A DNA stretch of 53,487 nt, taken from assembly GCA_028694215.1 (NCBI GenBank), contig JAQUTW010000013.1, positions 1 to 53,487 of the forward strand, written 5' to 3'. Source of the stretch: Paludibacteraceae bacterium. GTDB lineage: Bacteria > Bacteroidota > Bacteroidia > Bacteroidales > Paludibacteraceae. The translations under genes and the position numbers were made by a program. The notes beneath the pieces were generated by a model. It did not search any database. It saw only the letters and a list, made by a program, of their open reading frames with translations, and had not been told where the DNA came from. Position 1 is the first letter of the stretch; every line of letters starts with the position of its first letter. Below, one piece after another: positions 17,361 through 26,936 of this stretch.

Positions 17361-19895
17361 TTACGGTTCAATTATCAATTTTGTAATTTCACTCTTATCA
17401 GAAGTGGAAAGTTTCAGAAAATAAGTACCACATGCTACACGAGGCAACAGAACAGATAACTTCTGTGCTTCAGATGATAAACTTTCTGTATATAAAGTTC
17501 TTCCATCTAAACTTATTAATTCGGCTTTTATTTTGCCTGTGCCAAAATCAGCAACAGATACATAAACAGTCTGCCCCGATTTGACCGGATTAGGATAAGT
17601 CATTAATGTTTGGGGAGCAGATGTTTGTTTCAGACCAACAGGAACTCCCTTATAATACAACGTAATATCACGAATAGCATACGTATATGCGGTACCTACC
17701 GTCTGCGAACTTAACAATATCTGATTGGACAGATACTCCAACGAAATAGGATAAATTGCAAAATCGCTTAAAGTAAACAATTCTGCAAAATCGACTACTA
17801 ATTCACAATCGGCATTATTGGTTACATTTTCAAATGTTTTTTGCAAAATGGTAGTTTCATTATTGGCTCGCACACCTACAAATAATTTTGAAACTTGTAT
17901 AGCTCCGGTATTCATGTAAATTTTCATAGAATCGGGCAAACCATAGAGCGGAAAACCATGTGTCAATTTCAAACTTGGTGAACGATTAGTCTGATAAGTA
18001 TAATTAACAGCTCCTCCGTGATTCCAATTTTTTGGCAAATTTTCTTGATTCAGCACTGCATTCCAGTTACTTTGAGCAGTAATGGTCCATTTTGTTGCAT
18101 CGGACAAATCATCATAAATCAAGCCACTATGGCTGGCTATTTCGACTTTTACCTGCAATGAATCCTTAAAGTCATTCAATCGGCCAATAACTTTGGTTGT
18201 TCCATTACTCAACCCACGCAAAATACCGTTAGAAATTGTGCAAATAGTTTCATCACGCACTGTCCACGCCACCTTTGAAGGATCAATCATCATCTCTTTT
18301 GTTCCTGTAGTACTGATTACTTCTATTTTATAATCACGTGCATCGGTAAGCAACGAATCCAAACGTAAAAAGATGTTACCATTAACAATTTTGAGCGGAT
18401 GTTGCACCGAAACAGATCCATAGGTAGCCGTCAAATAGCCTGAAGCGGTTGTCGATCCGGCATAAAATGTTTTGCCGTCCGCACTGATTTCACCTAAACC
18501 AGCCGGCGTACAAGTCAAAGTATAATCTGTAAAATTATCAGACAGCAAAGTGCCATATTGATTGTATGCCAAGATATTCGGAGTATATTCCGCATAAGCA
18601 GGAATGATAATATCCGAAGATTCCTCAAACATAAGAGATGCTATAACATTATCAGCAGGAGCCGTATTGAACACCATCCAACCATTTGCAACAGCACGTT
18701 CTTTGCCGTCAGCAGGATTATTAACAATTGACCCACCCAACATCATTTGAGCAGATCCGCCACCATCCATGGACGTTGCATTATAAGCACCATAAGCTTT
18801 CAAAATATTACACATTGTTGTTGTACTCGCACCAACAGAAGTTCCTTTTTTATCAATAACAATCAAAAATAGTTTTTTACCGTCTTGTGATGCACCAATA
18901 CCCGTACGTGGATACAGTTGCGAATTATACGCTTCATTGGTATTACGAATAGTCAACTCACCATTGCGCAATACATAAGCATTTCCGGTAACCATTTGAC
19001 GCACCAATGGGCGTTCGTTATTTTCACGTGTATAAACACCCATATTAAGCGTGATGGTTTGTCCTACAGTCATTTGATCCAAAAAAGTTTTTCCGGTTCC
19101 ATGTCCCGACAAAACAGCCTGATTTGCCGACACTAATGTACCTCCCGTATTATTGAGACTAACAACCGTACACTGTATATCTTTATTTACGCCCCACGTT
19201 TGTCCGCTTGCCAAAGCAACAACCACTTCTGTTCCCGCAGTTGATGTACGTGTCTTATTTGAACCCAAATATTGATTGAAAAGCACAATTTCGTTCGTAC
19301 CAGGCGTAACTCTGTTTCTGTTTACTTCAGTAATGGCATAACTTTGACCGGCATTAATAGAAACTTTACCATCAAAAGCCATATCACAAATCCATGCTTT
19401 ACTGGCTTCATCAATTACTGCAAAACCTATTTCCTGTTTCAATAGTTCGGTATCGCTTGTACGCCCACGATTCCAACTGTTAGGGTCGGTTTGTATTTGA
19501 CCATCAAGAGCACTACCACTATGCGAAACTCCTAATAATTCGGTTGGCTGTCCTTGTCCGGAGACAATCCAAAAATTACCATTGACACTGCCCAATGATT
19601 GATGTCCGGTAGTACTTAAACGGTTATAAGCATTAGTCATTGCTTCTGTTTTTCCAACCTGATTTTGAGCTTGAAATGTTTCTATCTTATTGTACTGATT
19701 AGTCAAATCAACTGTCATAAGATAAACCGAAAGAGGATAATCGGGAAAACTTAATTTTGTATAAGTAACACCGGGACCAATGGTACGATGCATCAACGTA
19801 TCCACTTGTTTTGTTACACCACCAATAACCAAATTACCGGCAAAAGAGACAAAACAAGTACCCACAAACGCCATAAGTAAAATAATTTTTTTCAT
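17361..19895 (-). CDS. Secreted phosphodiester glycosidase (NAGPA domain) with T9SS sorting domain
   Basis: 844 residues. The start is placed at MKKIILLMAFVGTCFVSFAG (19895); the upstream ATG at 19955 would put 20 residues before a good signal peptide. Residues about 30-420 form a NAGPA-type domain with SVNGNFW, YPRTGIGASQDGKKLFL and the glycine-rich ATSMDGGGSAQM motif. NAGPA enzymes cleave alpha-GlcNAc-1-phosphodiesters. Ig-like segments follow, and the last 80 residues (MTYPNPVKSGQTVYV ... GTYFLKLSTSDKSEITKLI) are a T9SS type A sorting domain, so it is exported to the cell surface or medium. It is the sixth gene of the leftward operon. A role in freeing GlcNAc from phosphodiester-linked wall glycopolymers is inference. 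Confidence 0.85.
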   Translation of the reverse strand: MKKIILLMAFVGTCFVSFAGNLVIGGVTKQVDTLMHRTIGPGVTYTKLSFPDYPLSVYLMTVDLTNQYNKIETFQAQNQVGKTEAMTNAYNRLSTTGHQSLGSVNGNFWIVSGQGQPTELLGVSHSGSALDGQIQTDPNSWNRGRTSDTELLKQEIGFAVIDEASKAWICDMAFDGKVSINAGQSYAITEVNRNRVTPGTNEIVLFNQYLGSNKTRTSTAGTEVVVALASGQTWGVNKDIQCTVVSLNNTGGTLVSANQAVLSGHGTGKTFLDQMTVGQTITLNMGVYTRENNERPLVRQMVTGNAYVLRNGELTIRNTNEAYNSQLYPRTGIGASQDGKKLFLIVIDKKGTSVGASTTTMCNILKAYGAYNATSMDGGGSAQMMLGGSIVNNPADGKERAVANGWMVFNTAPADNVIASLMFEESSDIIIPAYAEYTPNILAYNQYGTLLSDNFTDYTLTCTPAGLGEISADGKTFYAGSTTASGYLTATYGSVSVQHPLKIVNGNIFLRLDSLLTDARDYKIEVISTTGTKEMMIDPSKVAWTVRDETICTISNGILRGLSNGTTKVIGRLNDFKDSLQVKVEIASHSGLIYDDLSDATKWTITAQSNWNAVLNQENLPKNWNHGGAVNYTYQTNRSPSLKLTHGFPLYGLPDSMKIYMNTGAIQVSKLFVGVRANNETTILQKTFENVTNNADCELVVDFAELFTLSDFAIYPISLEYLSNQILLSSQTVGTAYTYAIRDITLYYKGVPVGLKQTSAPQTLMTYPNPVKSGQTVYVSVADFGTGKIKAELISLDGRTLYTESLSSEAQKLSVLLPRVACGTYFLKLSTSDKSEITKLIIEP

Positions 19896-19929
19896 AGTAG
19901 TTATTATTAAAAAATTAATTCTCAAAATA

Positions 19930-21366
19930 TTAATATTTTTTCTCAAGAGACGCACCTCTAAAATAATGTTTCAAAATAGCATCGTATTTATAACCCTTTT
20001 CGCCCATCACAGCTGCGCCGATTTGACACAATCCGACACCATGTCCCCAACCTGCGCCAATTAATATGAATGTTCCATCCGCAGTTTTGTCAACAACAAA
20101 AGCAGAGCTATACAAATGCGATTCCGATAACCACTTGCGTATCTCCAATTCTTTACCAACCGTCAAAGTTTTTAATGTGCCAACTATCTTCAGTTTAATT
20201 AATCTGCCGGAGGTTCCTCTTTCTATAGGAATCAAATCGGTAATAACGCCAAAATCAATACCTGAACGTTTTCTTATCAGTGCCGACAATTCGGTTTGCG
20301 TATAAACGACTTTCCAACGATAAAAATCAGTTGTTTCCTGATCGTAATTATTCAACACCTGTTCCAATATTTTCTTATCGGTTGTATTACAAAATGCTTG
20401 AGGCGCCGTCCGAATCCAGCGATCCGCATTTACTTCTTTCGTCAAATCCATATCATAACCTTCAGGAGTTGTCGGATAATCAACAATAGGAGTCAAATAA
20501 TCATAATGTTCCGGAGCCCAACAATTTTCAAACAATTCGGAAACACCTCCACATGATTTGGAAAAACGTGCATCACAAATTTGATTATCATACATCAAAA
20601 CTTCGCCACGTGTAGCCTCTATTGCTGTTTTTACCAATGGCGTACATGCTCTCGTAACTCCCTGATAACGCTGACAATGATCGTCTGCACACACATCAAA
20701 ATGGAGATGCGCATCACGTTCGTACCATTTTATAAGTTCTGTTTCTGTATGACTTTCGTTAACTGCCATGCCTTTTGTTACATTACCATTCAACACTGGT
20801 GCTAAAAGCCAACTGCGCGAAATAACCGCATGAGCCTTTAATAATTCCAATGAAGCCTTTGCGCTCATTTCGGAGGCTATAACGCAATACAAATAATCTT
20901 CCACCAAAATACGGTTAATAGCAGTCAATTTGCCTGCTTCAACCATCAATTTTAACGCACCTTTAAACTGTTGATTTTCTTTACGTTCCCAATGAAATCC
21001 AACACCTATTGTTACATCAACAAGTTCAAAAACTGATGAAGCTGTATTTAATGGTTCAAAAAGTAATTCGTCAAAAAGTTGGTTGTCAAATTTTATTTTG
21101 TGTCCGGTACGAACACCAATATGTTCACCTGTGTACACCTCATTTGTTGCACAACAACGATATTCGCCAACAAACCGAAAATGAATTTCAGAAGTTGACA
21201 TAATGCCAACAGTAACATACGGTTCGCCATCTACCGGTGGAAATTGTTCTTGCGAAGCCTCACGCATTTGTGGAGGATCCTGTAAAAAATCTTCCGGTGA
21301 CGGTACAAATATTTTCTCTCCGGAAACAGCTTCTGTCATTTTATCTTTTCGCTGAACAATTCCCAT
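19930..21366 (-). CDS. SpoIID/LytB-domain protein (lytic transglycosylase-like), no signal peptide
   Basis: 478 residues. SpoIID enzymes are lytic transglycosylases that cut glycan strands lacking stem peptides. The diagnostic segment NRILVEDYLYCVIASEMSAK (residues 151-170) contains the candidate catalytic Glu166, followed by ELLKAHAVISRSW. The C-terminal GAGWGHGVGLCQIGA motif is also present. The N-terminus (MGIVQRKDKMTEAVSGEKIF) is polar, with no signal peptide, lipobox or TM helix, and the protein has several cysteines, so it looks cytoplasmic, unlike SpoIID. No later start restores a signal. It begins 5 bp after the DUF4922 gene stops, so the two are coupled. An internal region (residues about 200-330) is longer than in B. 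subtilis SpoIID. Confidence 0.85.
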   Translation of the reverse strand: MGIVQRKDKMTEAVSGEKIFVPSPEDFLQDPPQMREASQEQFPPVDGEPYVTVGIMSTSEIHFRFVGEYRCCATNEVYTGEHIGVRTGHKIKFDNQLFDELLFEPLNTASSVFELVDVTIGVGFHWERKENQQFKGALKLMVEAGKLTAINRILVEDYLYCVIASEMSAKASLELLKAHAVISRSWLLAPVLNGNVTKGMAVNESHTETELIKWYERDAHLHFDVCADDHCQRYQGVTRACTPLVKTAIEATRGEVLMYDNQICDARFSKSCGGVSELFENCWAPEHYDYLTPIVDYPTTPEGYDMDLTKEVNADRWIRTAPQAFCNTTDKKILEQVLNNYDQETTDFYRWKVVYTQTELSALIRKRSGIDFGVITDLIPIERGTSGRLIKLKIVGTLKTLTVGKELEIRKWLSESHLYSSAFVVDKTADGTFILIGAGWGHGVGLCQIGAAVMGEKGYKYDAILKHYFRGASLEKKY

Positions 21367-21371
21367 ATCTT

Positions 21372-22271
21372 TTAAAACTTCAAAGTTAACTGACTCATAA
21401 TATCCTCAACGTCTTCCTTGGTAATACGTTCAAAATGTTCCGGTACAGGTGTAATAAACATACCACCTACCTCAACCGTTGCCGGCGAAACCATCAAATT
21501 TTTATCGCCTTCGGCTGTATATTGCCACGGGCGGAACGCTTTACGAACAATAATATAAACTTTCCATTTATTCTCTTCAAACACACAAAGCACATTCATC
21601 ATAGGTTCCTCGCTTTGTCCTGCCTGCAATTTATCAAAAAACTCGTTGAAAACTGCTACCAAAGCATCTTTATTGTCTGATTCAAGACCGTACACCGTAC
21701 GCAGATAATTGTCAAAACGTACCATTTCAACGCCATTTTTATCGGAAAGTAAAACGGATTTCTTAGCTTTCAAACGTGGCAATTCTTCCACAATCGGTAA
21801 AAAATCCTTATTGCCGGCTTGAAAATGCATATGATCAGGAGCCGAGGCACCACATTTTGGTCCATTATAAAAAAGAACAAAATCCGGTAAATCTTTTGCC
21901 AACGACAACATATCTTGAAAATAAGGACGAATATGCTGATCAACATGTTCCCGACGTGGAATAGTTAAATGCCGCTTAAAAATAGGAAAAGGATTGATTA
22001 ATATCACAAAATCGCTATAATCAATTCCGTTTTGCTCTGCCGGTCTATTAGCTCCACATAAAAAACATTTACGTTGAGCTATGGTTTTTGCGTCCACTTT
22101 TGCGCCCGACGAAGCCATTCTTCCGGGATTAAATTGTACACAGACTTTAAAATCGTCGAAATTAAACGTTTTAAGTTGTACAGAATCCAAAGCGGCAAAG
22201 TTTTTGCGTGCCAATTCCCAATGAGCAAGTTGCTCATCAAATAAATCGTAAACCTCCTTCTGAAGTGACAT
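21372..22271 (-). CDS. DUF4922 family protein, HIT/GalT-like phosphorylase or nucleotidyltransferase
   Basis: 299 residues, soluble, no signal peptide. It shows the HIT-superfamily motif HMHFQ (residues 147-151) in the context NGPKCGASAPDHMHFQAGN, close to the active sites of galactose-1-phosphate uridylyltransferase and plant GDP-L-galactose phosphorylase. A CFLC pair (Cys69, Cys72) before GANRP recalls the GalT zinc site. The family is known to me as DUF4922. It lies between a glycosyltransferase gene (71 bp, with a hairpin) and the SpoIID gene (5 bp). The chemistry expected from the motif is transfer of a nucleotidyl group to or from a sugar-1-phosphate via a nucleotidyl-His intermediate; the substrate is unknown. 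Confidence 0.78.
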   Translation of the reverse strand: MSLQKEVYDLFDEQLAHWELARKNFAALDSVQLKTFNFDDFKVCVQFNPGRMASSGAKVDAKTIAQRKCFLCGANRPAEQNGIDYSDFVILINPFPIFKRHLTIPRREHVDQHIRPYFQDMLSLAKDLPDFVLFYNGPKCGASAPDHMHFQAGNKDFLPIVEELPRLKAKKSVLLSDKNGVEMVRFDNYLRTVYGLESDNKDALVAVFNEFFDKLQAGQSEEPMMNVLCVFEENKWKVYIIVRKAFRPWQYTAEGDKNLMVSPATVEVGGMFITPVPEHFERITKEDVEDIMSQLTLKF

Positions 22272-22302
22272 GAGTATCTATTTTATTGATTATAAAATAA
22301 GC

Positions 22303-22330
22303 AAACCTCGACCAAATAGTCGAGATATGC
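22303..22330 (-). terminator. Intercistronic hairpin between the glycosyltransferase and DUF4922 genes
   Basis: CTCGAC (22307-22312) / GTCGAG (22319-22324) around CAAATA. Flanking AAGC/GCTT can extend the stem across an internal loop. It has no strong T tract, so partial attenuation or RNA processing is more likely than full termination. Confidence 0.4.
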
Positions 22331-22342
22331 TTAAAAAGATAT

Positions 22343-23800
22343 TTATTTCTGTTTATTTAATGCAATACGTGCTTTTACTTCAAAAGTACGAATTCTGTCT
22401 TTATACAAATTATTGGCATTCATTTTTACAATATCCAATGCCGCATCTGAATTGCCTTCCCAACGACGACACATATATAAAGATGTATAAATACGTCCAA
22501 TTTGATATTCACGACTAAAATACAAACCTAAAGCATAATCTTCGCCATAACTTGTATTTGGCAGACGAACCTTACGCAACATCGGAGTATAAAAAGCACG
22601 AGGCGCGCCTAAACCATTGATACGCAAAGCATTGTTACGCCCATTTTCCGGCGTCCACTCCTTGTGGTCAATCAACCCCGGAGCAATCGTTTCCATCTGA
22701 CCGTTAGTCATGGTATAAGAACCAACAACCATAGCACAATTTTGTTCATAGAAAGCATTGACAATGGTTTGTAATGTATTTTCATCTTGATAAACATCAT
22801 CACTGTCCAACTGTATGGCAAATTTTCCACAAGACGGATGATCAATACCGGCATTCCAGCAACCGCCGATACCTAAATCGGTACGTTCCGGAATCAGATG
22901 AACTACACGTGCATCTATTTTTGCATATTTCTCGACAATTTCAGGCGTTTTATCCGTAGAATAATTATCAATAACTATCAAATTAAATTTAAAATCAGCC
23001 TTTTGCGACAAAACAGATTTAATGGCATCTTCAAGTGTCCGTTCACGATTGCGAACAGGAATAATAACAGAAGCTTCATTTTCAAATGTTCCTTCATTAA
23101 AATGCACATCTTTAAATTTAGGAACTAAATATGCCCCGATTTTTTTCAAATGCTCCGTGCAGGCTTTTTCCATTTCTATTTGAACGCCACGGTTTTTAGG
23201 ATCTACATAGTCAAATTGTTTCTCGCCACTCTTACGAGTATCAAATTCCACTTCCGCATACAAATACTCATTAATATGCAAAATTTCAGATAGTTGAGAA
23301 ACTTTCAAACGTAAATTATACATTCCTGCGAATTGGTAATTTTCCTTTGTCTGTGCTAATGCTTGTTTTAAGCAATCTGCATTGTAAAACAAGACAGAAC
23401 CAAAATTAAAATCGTCACGCAAAGCACCTGCCTGATAATCAATAGTAGGCAAGTTAGAACGAACGCCATCGGCTATCTGATAATAATCGGAATAAATCAT
23501 ACCGACTTTTGACGCCGAAGCCAAATTATAGAAGCGTTCTATGGCATATTGCCCTAATTCCAAAATAGTGTATTTTGTATAAATGAGCGAAAACTCGGCA
23601 TCCGATTTTGCCGCAATTTTAGCAACTGTAGCACTACTTGTCAAATTATCAACATCTATGGTTTCACAATCTGCATATTTACAGCCATTTGATGACAACA
23701 AATAAATTTTGTTCACGAGCGACGATTGACGTAAACCTTTGATGGTCGCTTCCAACCATTCGGTTTCCTGAGCAGGGATAAAGCAATTAATCTTTGCCAT
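22343..23800 (-). CDS. Family 2 glycosyltransferase with a second, N-terminal GT-A-like domain
   Basis: 485 residues, soluble, no TM segment. Residues about 243-400 are a typical GT2 domain: [35 protein letters not shown] and the metal-binding DSDD (residues 332-335). The first 230 residues also resemble a GT-A fold ([20 protein letters not shown], then LSSNGC and [12 protein letters not shown], like a second DxD region), so the protein seems to be a tandem. It sits 26 bp after the amidase gene and before DUF4922. A cytoplasmic sugar transferase is unexpected in a breakdown locus; it might use a nucleotide sugar made by the DUF4922 enzyme. Donor and acceptor are unknown. Confidence 0.82.
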   Translation of the reverse strand: MAKINCFIPAQETEWLEATIKGLRQSSLVNKIYLLSSNGCKYADCETIDVDNLTSSATVAKIAAKSDAEFSLIYTKYTILELGQYAIERFYNLASASKVGMIYSDYYQIADGVRSNLPTIDYQAGALRDDFNFGSVLFYNADCLKQALAQTKENYQFAGMYNLRLKVSQLSEILHINEYLYAEVEFDTRKSGEKQFDYVDPKNRGVQIEMEKACTEHLKKIGAYLVPKFKDVHFNEGTFENEASVIIPVRNRERTLEDAIKSVLSQKADFKFNLIVIDNYSTDKTPEIVEKYAKIDARVVHLIPERTDLGIGGCWNAGIDHPSCGKFAIQLDSDDVYQDENTLQTIVNAFYEQNCAMVVGSYTMTNGQMETIAPGLIDHKEWTPENGRNNALRINGLGAPRAFYTPMLRKVRLPNTSYGEDYALGLYFSREYQIGRIYTSLYMCRRWEGNSDAALDIVKMNANNLYKDRIRTFEVKARIALNKQK

Positions 23801-23826
23801 AAAAAATAAATTTAGGAGTTATATGA

Positions 23827-26800
23827 TTATTTCAATAAAAAATTCAAAACCTGATACATAAATTTCGAACGCTGATTTTTATCTATCAACGATTCAAATG
23901 GGAATCCACAAACCACAGTGCGATAAGTATCTTTATAAGCAACTCCTGCACTGATATTATTTTGACCATAACGAAAAACCGTAAACGCATTATCACCATA
24001 AGGTTCTATACCATCAGGAGATTCCACTGCATATTGTCTTTCATTCAGTTGAGTACAAAACTCATAATTACCCGAGAAAGAACTATTCGGCGCGAAAACG
24101 GCAGAAACGTTGCCATTCTGAGAGGCCTTGTCGGTTCGCCAACAATATTTTAAAACATTTTTTGCAAACTCCAAGTCCAAAGAATTGACCGTGCCATTAT
24201 CCCACAAATCGGTACCAACATAGGCACCACTAACAAAAACGCGTCCTCCTTTTCCACAATAACGTGAAATACAATTTTGCAAATTTATAGAAAAAGTTTG
24301 AAATTTGCAACCATTAACACCACGTCCAATCCACGTTTTTTTCTGCTCGCCCATTATAAAATCTACCAACGGATAATCTTCCATATTAATATCAGCTGCC
24401 TCTACAGCTGCCACACTCGACGACACAAACGAGTAACCGCAATCAACAACCGACTGACCATGAACATATGGAAAATCGAACGTATTTCCTGCTACAATTG
24501 TTGTTTCATAATCACTGTTACTGGCACCAAAGCCGGGATTATCATCATCAATCCAAGGAATCTCTATACGCATTTCATTTTGCGCTCCAATATAAGATAT
24601 ACTTCGCAAATAGGGAACTCCCTGATCTATCCAATCGGCAAAACCGCCATACTTAGACGTTTCAAAATGCCCGGGCGCAGAAATTCTGTCAAAAGCATTT
24701 ACAATTAACAGAGTCGGCAAATCAGTAGAAGTTTTGCATACCGATAAAATTTCCGAAGGGAAACTTTCACCTCCACCATTTACCGCTGTTACTTTGTAAC
24801 TGTAAATTTTATTTTTTTCTATTGGCAACGTCACGCCATTTCCTGCTACAAAAATACCATTATCAAAGCCCTTGCCTGCCACACGTGTATAAACGACATA
24901 CCCATGAGATACTGCTGTCATCTCCAACGAATCTATGGTGGGTTGCCACTTTAAATGCACGCTATCATCGGCAACTATTTCAGCGCAAAAACGTTGTACA
25001 GGCAATGGCTGTACTTCGTATTCCGTATTATTCTGAACTGCAAGAAAACGTAAAATGCTTTTATAAACAGCACGACTTACCAAAAACTGGAAACGAGGAT
25101 CTAAACCGTATTTCATATCTCCAAAATTTTGGTGTGACAACAATTCCAAAATCATGGAAGGGACCTCGGGAGTACGCGTCTCGGAATACGATGCGTCCCA
25201 CATTCCTCTACGAGTCCAATTCGGTTCGTAAACTTTACGAACATCTTCCGTTATTTGCGTCATTACCAAATCGACCAAATCACGTGATGACAAACGCGAC
25301 TGACCATTTGGGAACATACATTTTGTATCTTTTTTTTCTGTTTTAGTAGTATAAATACCTAAAGTACCAATGATGGTATCATTCGTTTTTGTTCCGGCGT
25401 CCGAATGAAAAGCAAAAGATAAATCAATCGGAATTTTTAAACCTATGGAATCTGGCTGATTGAGAGAACCTTTATTCAAAAAATTGACCCACGCACCACG
25501 ACAAGAATAATCATCAACATAATCATTCAGTCCTTCGGTTTTGCTATAAACACTAAAAGGTACTCCTGCCCATTGAAGCCAATAACGGGCACCTTCCAAA
25601 TAACGTGCACGTCCACTAACCGTAAACTTATCTTTAGTAAACATTTTTACGGTATTCGTAGATTCTTGAGAAGAACTTTTGACATTAACAGGCAACTCTT
25701 CTGTTTGAGGTTTTCTTCCAATATTACCCATGCCACCACCAAAACGTGCGGCATCTGCTGTAACAATTTTATTGGAGTATTTACTTAAATTACTCAACAC
25801 CAACTTTCCATGAGTTTCATTAATACCCGCATCAAAATAAAAATTACCAAGATAAATCCACGTTCCCCCACCCATAGTTTGGTTCACTATAAAATCTGTT
25901 TTACCTCCTGCATGATATAGTGTATAATGCACATCCTGAGCACTTTGTAACTTTGACTTATAAGCAATTGAAACATTATAATAACCTGATTTTGGTATAT
26001 TTGGAATCCATTCTGCATACGCACCATTTTTTTTGTCTGCCCTTACCACTCTGTATGTCCCTTCTGCAAATGGATTCTGCTCGCCTGTGTACATATCTCT
26101 TTTGTGTGCGAAACCGGCACTTCCACCGGAGTAAAATTCCGCATTAACTATTGTTTCACGATATATGGAGACCTGTGTCGTATCATCATTATCCACAATT
26201 ACTTCTTCTGTTTGCAAATCCCGTTCACGTGGCATAAAGACATACGCTCCTGCATTTTCGAGCATTGGTACCAAAAATGGAAGTACATACGACATTGTGT
26301 ATTTATCTTCAACTGTTTGAAACATACGTGCGCGCTGCCATTCCCAACGATCAAGTTTTGGCTCATAATACCAGCCATGACTTTGCCAAAGCGCAATGTT
26401 TCGTCCAGCCAAACCTCGACACACCTCATACGGTTTAGACACATTAGCCACCAAAGTAACACCTTCGCGATTGGTTTTACTCAAACGTTTTTTATCAGGT
26501 TCTTTTCTATAATAATTGGGAATCAGTTCGTCTATATTTTGAGAATCAGCAAATAAAGAAATTTTATAGCCGCTACAATAAGGAGAAATAACGGAATCTA
26601 TTTCCGCTTTCATCTTTTTATTTAATTCCGGTCGGAAAGGAATAGAAGAGAAACGACCGTTAAAGTAGATAGAAATTGTTTTTTGTGATTGACTGCATAC
26701 AATTTTTTTCAATTTGAGGTTTCCGATTGCAGGATAAGTCAATTGACACTGTTCAAGCCAACTTTCAAGCACAGGCTTCAAAGTTTCCTGTGGTTGCGCA

Positions 26801-26874
26801 TAAATATTCAGCGAAAATACAGATAACGAAAAAAATACAACAATATAATTAATGAACTTTGAAACTCGTGGCAT
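23827..26874 (-). CDS. Secreted N-acetylmuramoyl-L-alanine amidase (Amidase_3) split by a golvesin-like domain
   Basis: 1015 residues from the ATG at 26874, with signal peptide MPRVSKFINYIVVFFSLSVF to about AQ27. Zinc-amidase residues are visible in two blocks: His166 in LWQSHGWYY, Glu189 in FQTVEDKYTMS (followed by LENAGAYVFMPRERD), then His490 in DLSFAFHSDAG and catalytic Glu577 in SMILELLSHQN. Between the blocks lies a golvesin C-terminal-like domain (about residues 245-380, AYAEWIPNIPKSGYYNVSIA). An FN3 domain (about 650-740) and an unassigned C-terminal domain follow. Such proteins are often labelled xanthan lyase, but the residues fit cleavage of the MurNAc-L-Ala bond. Second gene of the leftward operon. 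Confidence 0.82.
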   Translation of the reverse strand: MPRVSKFINYIVVFFSLSVFSLNIYAQPQETLKPVLESWLEQCQLTYPAIGNLKLKKIVCSQSQKTISIYFNGRFSSIPFRPELNKKMKAEIDSVISPYCSGYKISLFADSQNIDELIPNYYRKEPDKKRLSKTNREGVTLVANVSKPYEVCRGLAGRNIALWQSHGWYYEPKLDRWEWQRARMFQTVEDKYTMSYVLPFLVPMLENAGAYVFMPRERDLQTEEVIVDNDDTTQVSIYRETIVNAEFYSGGSAGFAHKRDMYTGEQNPFAEGTYRVVRADKKNGAYAEWIPNIPKSGYYNVSIAYKSKLQSAQDVHYTLYHAGGKTDFIVNQTMGGGTWIYLGNFYFDAGINETHGKLVLSNLSKYSNKIVTADAARFGGGMGNIGRKPQTEELPVNVKSSSQESTNTVKMFTKDKFTVSGRARYLEGARYWLQWAGVPFSVYSKTEGLNDYVDDYSCRGAWVNFLNKGSLNQPDSIGLKIPIDLSFAFHSDAGTKTNDTIIGTLGIYTTKTEKKDTKCMFPNGQSRLSSRDLVDLVMTQITEDVRKVYEPNWTRRGMWDASYSETRTPEVPSMILELLSHQNFGDMKYGLDPRFQFLVSRAVYKSILRFLAVQNNTEYEVQPLPVQRFCAEIVADDSVHLKWQPTIDSLEMTAVSHGYVVYTRVAGKGFDNGIFVAGNGVTLPIEKNKIYSYKVTAVNGGGESFPSEILSVCKTSTDLPTLLIVNAFDRISAPGHFETSKYGGFADWIDQGVPYLRSISYIGAQNEMRIEIPWIDDDNPGFGASNSDYETTIVAGNTFDFPYVHGQSVVDCGYSFVSSSVAAVEAADINMEDYPLVDFIMGEQKKTWIGRGVNGCKFQTFSINLQNCISRYCGKGGRVFVSGAYVGTDLWDNGTVNSLDLEFAKNVLKYCWRTDKASQNGNVSAVFAPNSSFSGNYEFCTQLNERQYAVESPDGIEPYGDNAFTVFRYGQNNISAGVAYKDTYRTVVCGFPFESLIDKNQRSKFMYQVLNFLLK

Positions 26875-26889
26875 GCTCAAATAAATTTC

Positions 26890-26923
26890 AAAGAACGACC
26901 TTGTTGTTAACAAGATCGTTCTT
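26890..26923 (-). terminator. Hairpin between the NagB/PIG-L and amidase genes
   Basis: AAGAACGACCTTGTT / AACAAGATCGTTCTT, 15 bp with one mismatch and a GTT loop. On the minus strand it is followed by TGAAATTTAT, a poor T tract, so partial termination that lowers amidase expression is plausible. Confidence 0.5.
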
Positions 26924-26936
26924 TTTACTTCCCAAA

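Noticed and set aside
22303-22330. Riboswitch between the glycosyltransferase and DUF4922 genes
   Set aside because: Only one short hairpin in 71 bp, too small for a known aptamer.
23827-26874. Xanthan lyase annotation for the large secreted protein
   Set aside because: The visible residues (His, Glu, His, Glu) fit Amidase_3, and the label stems from the golvesin-type domain; nothing resembles a polysaccharide lyase.
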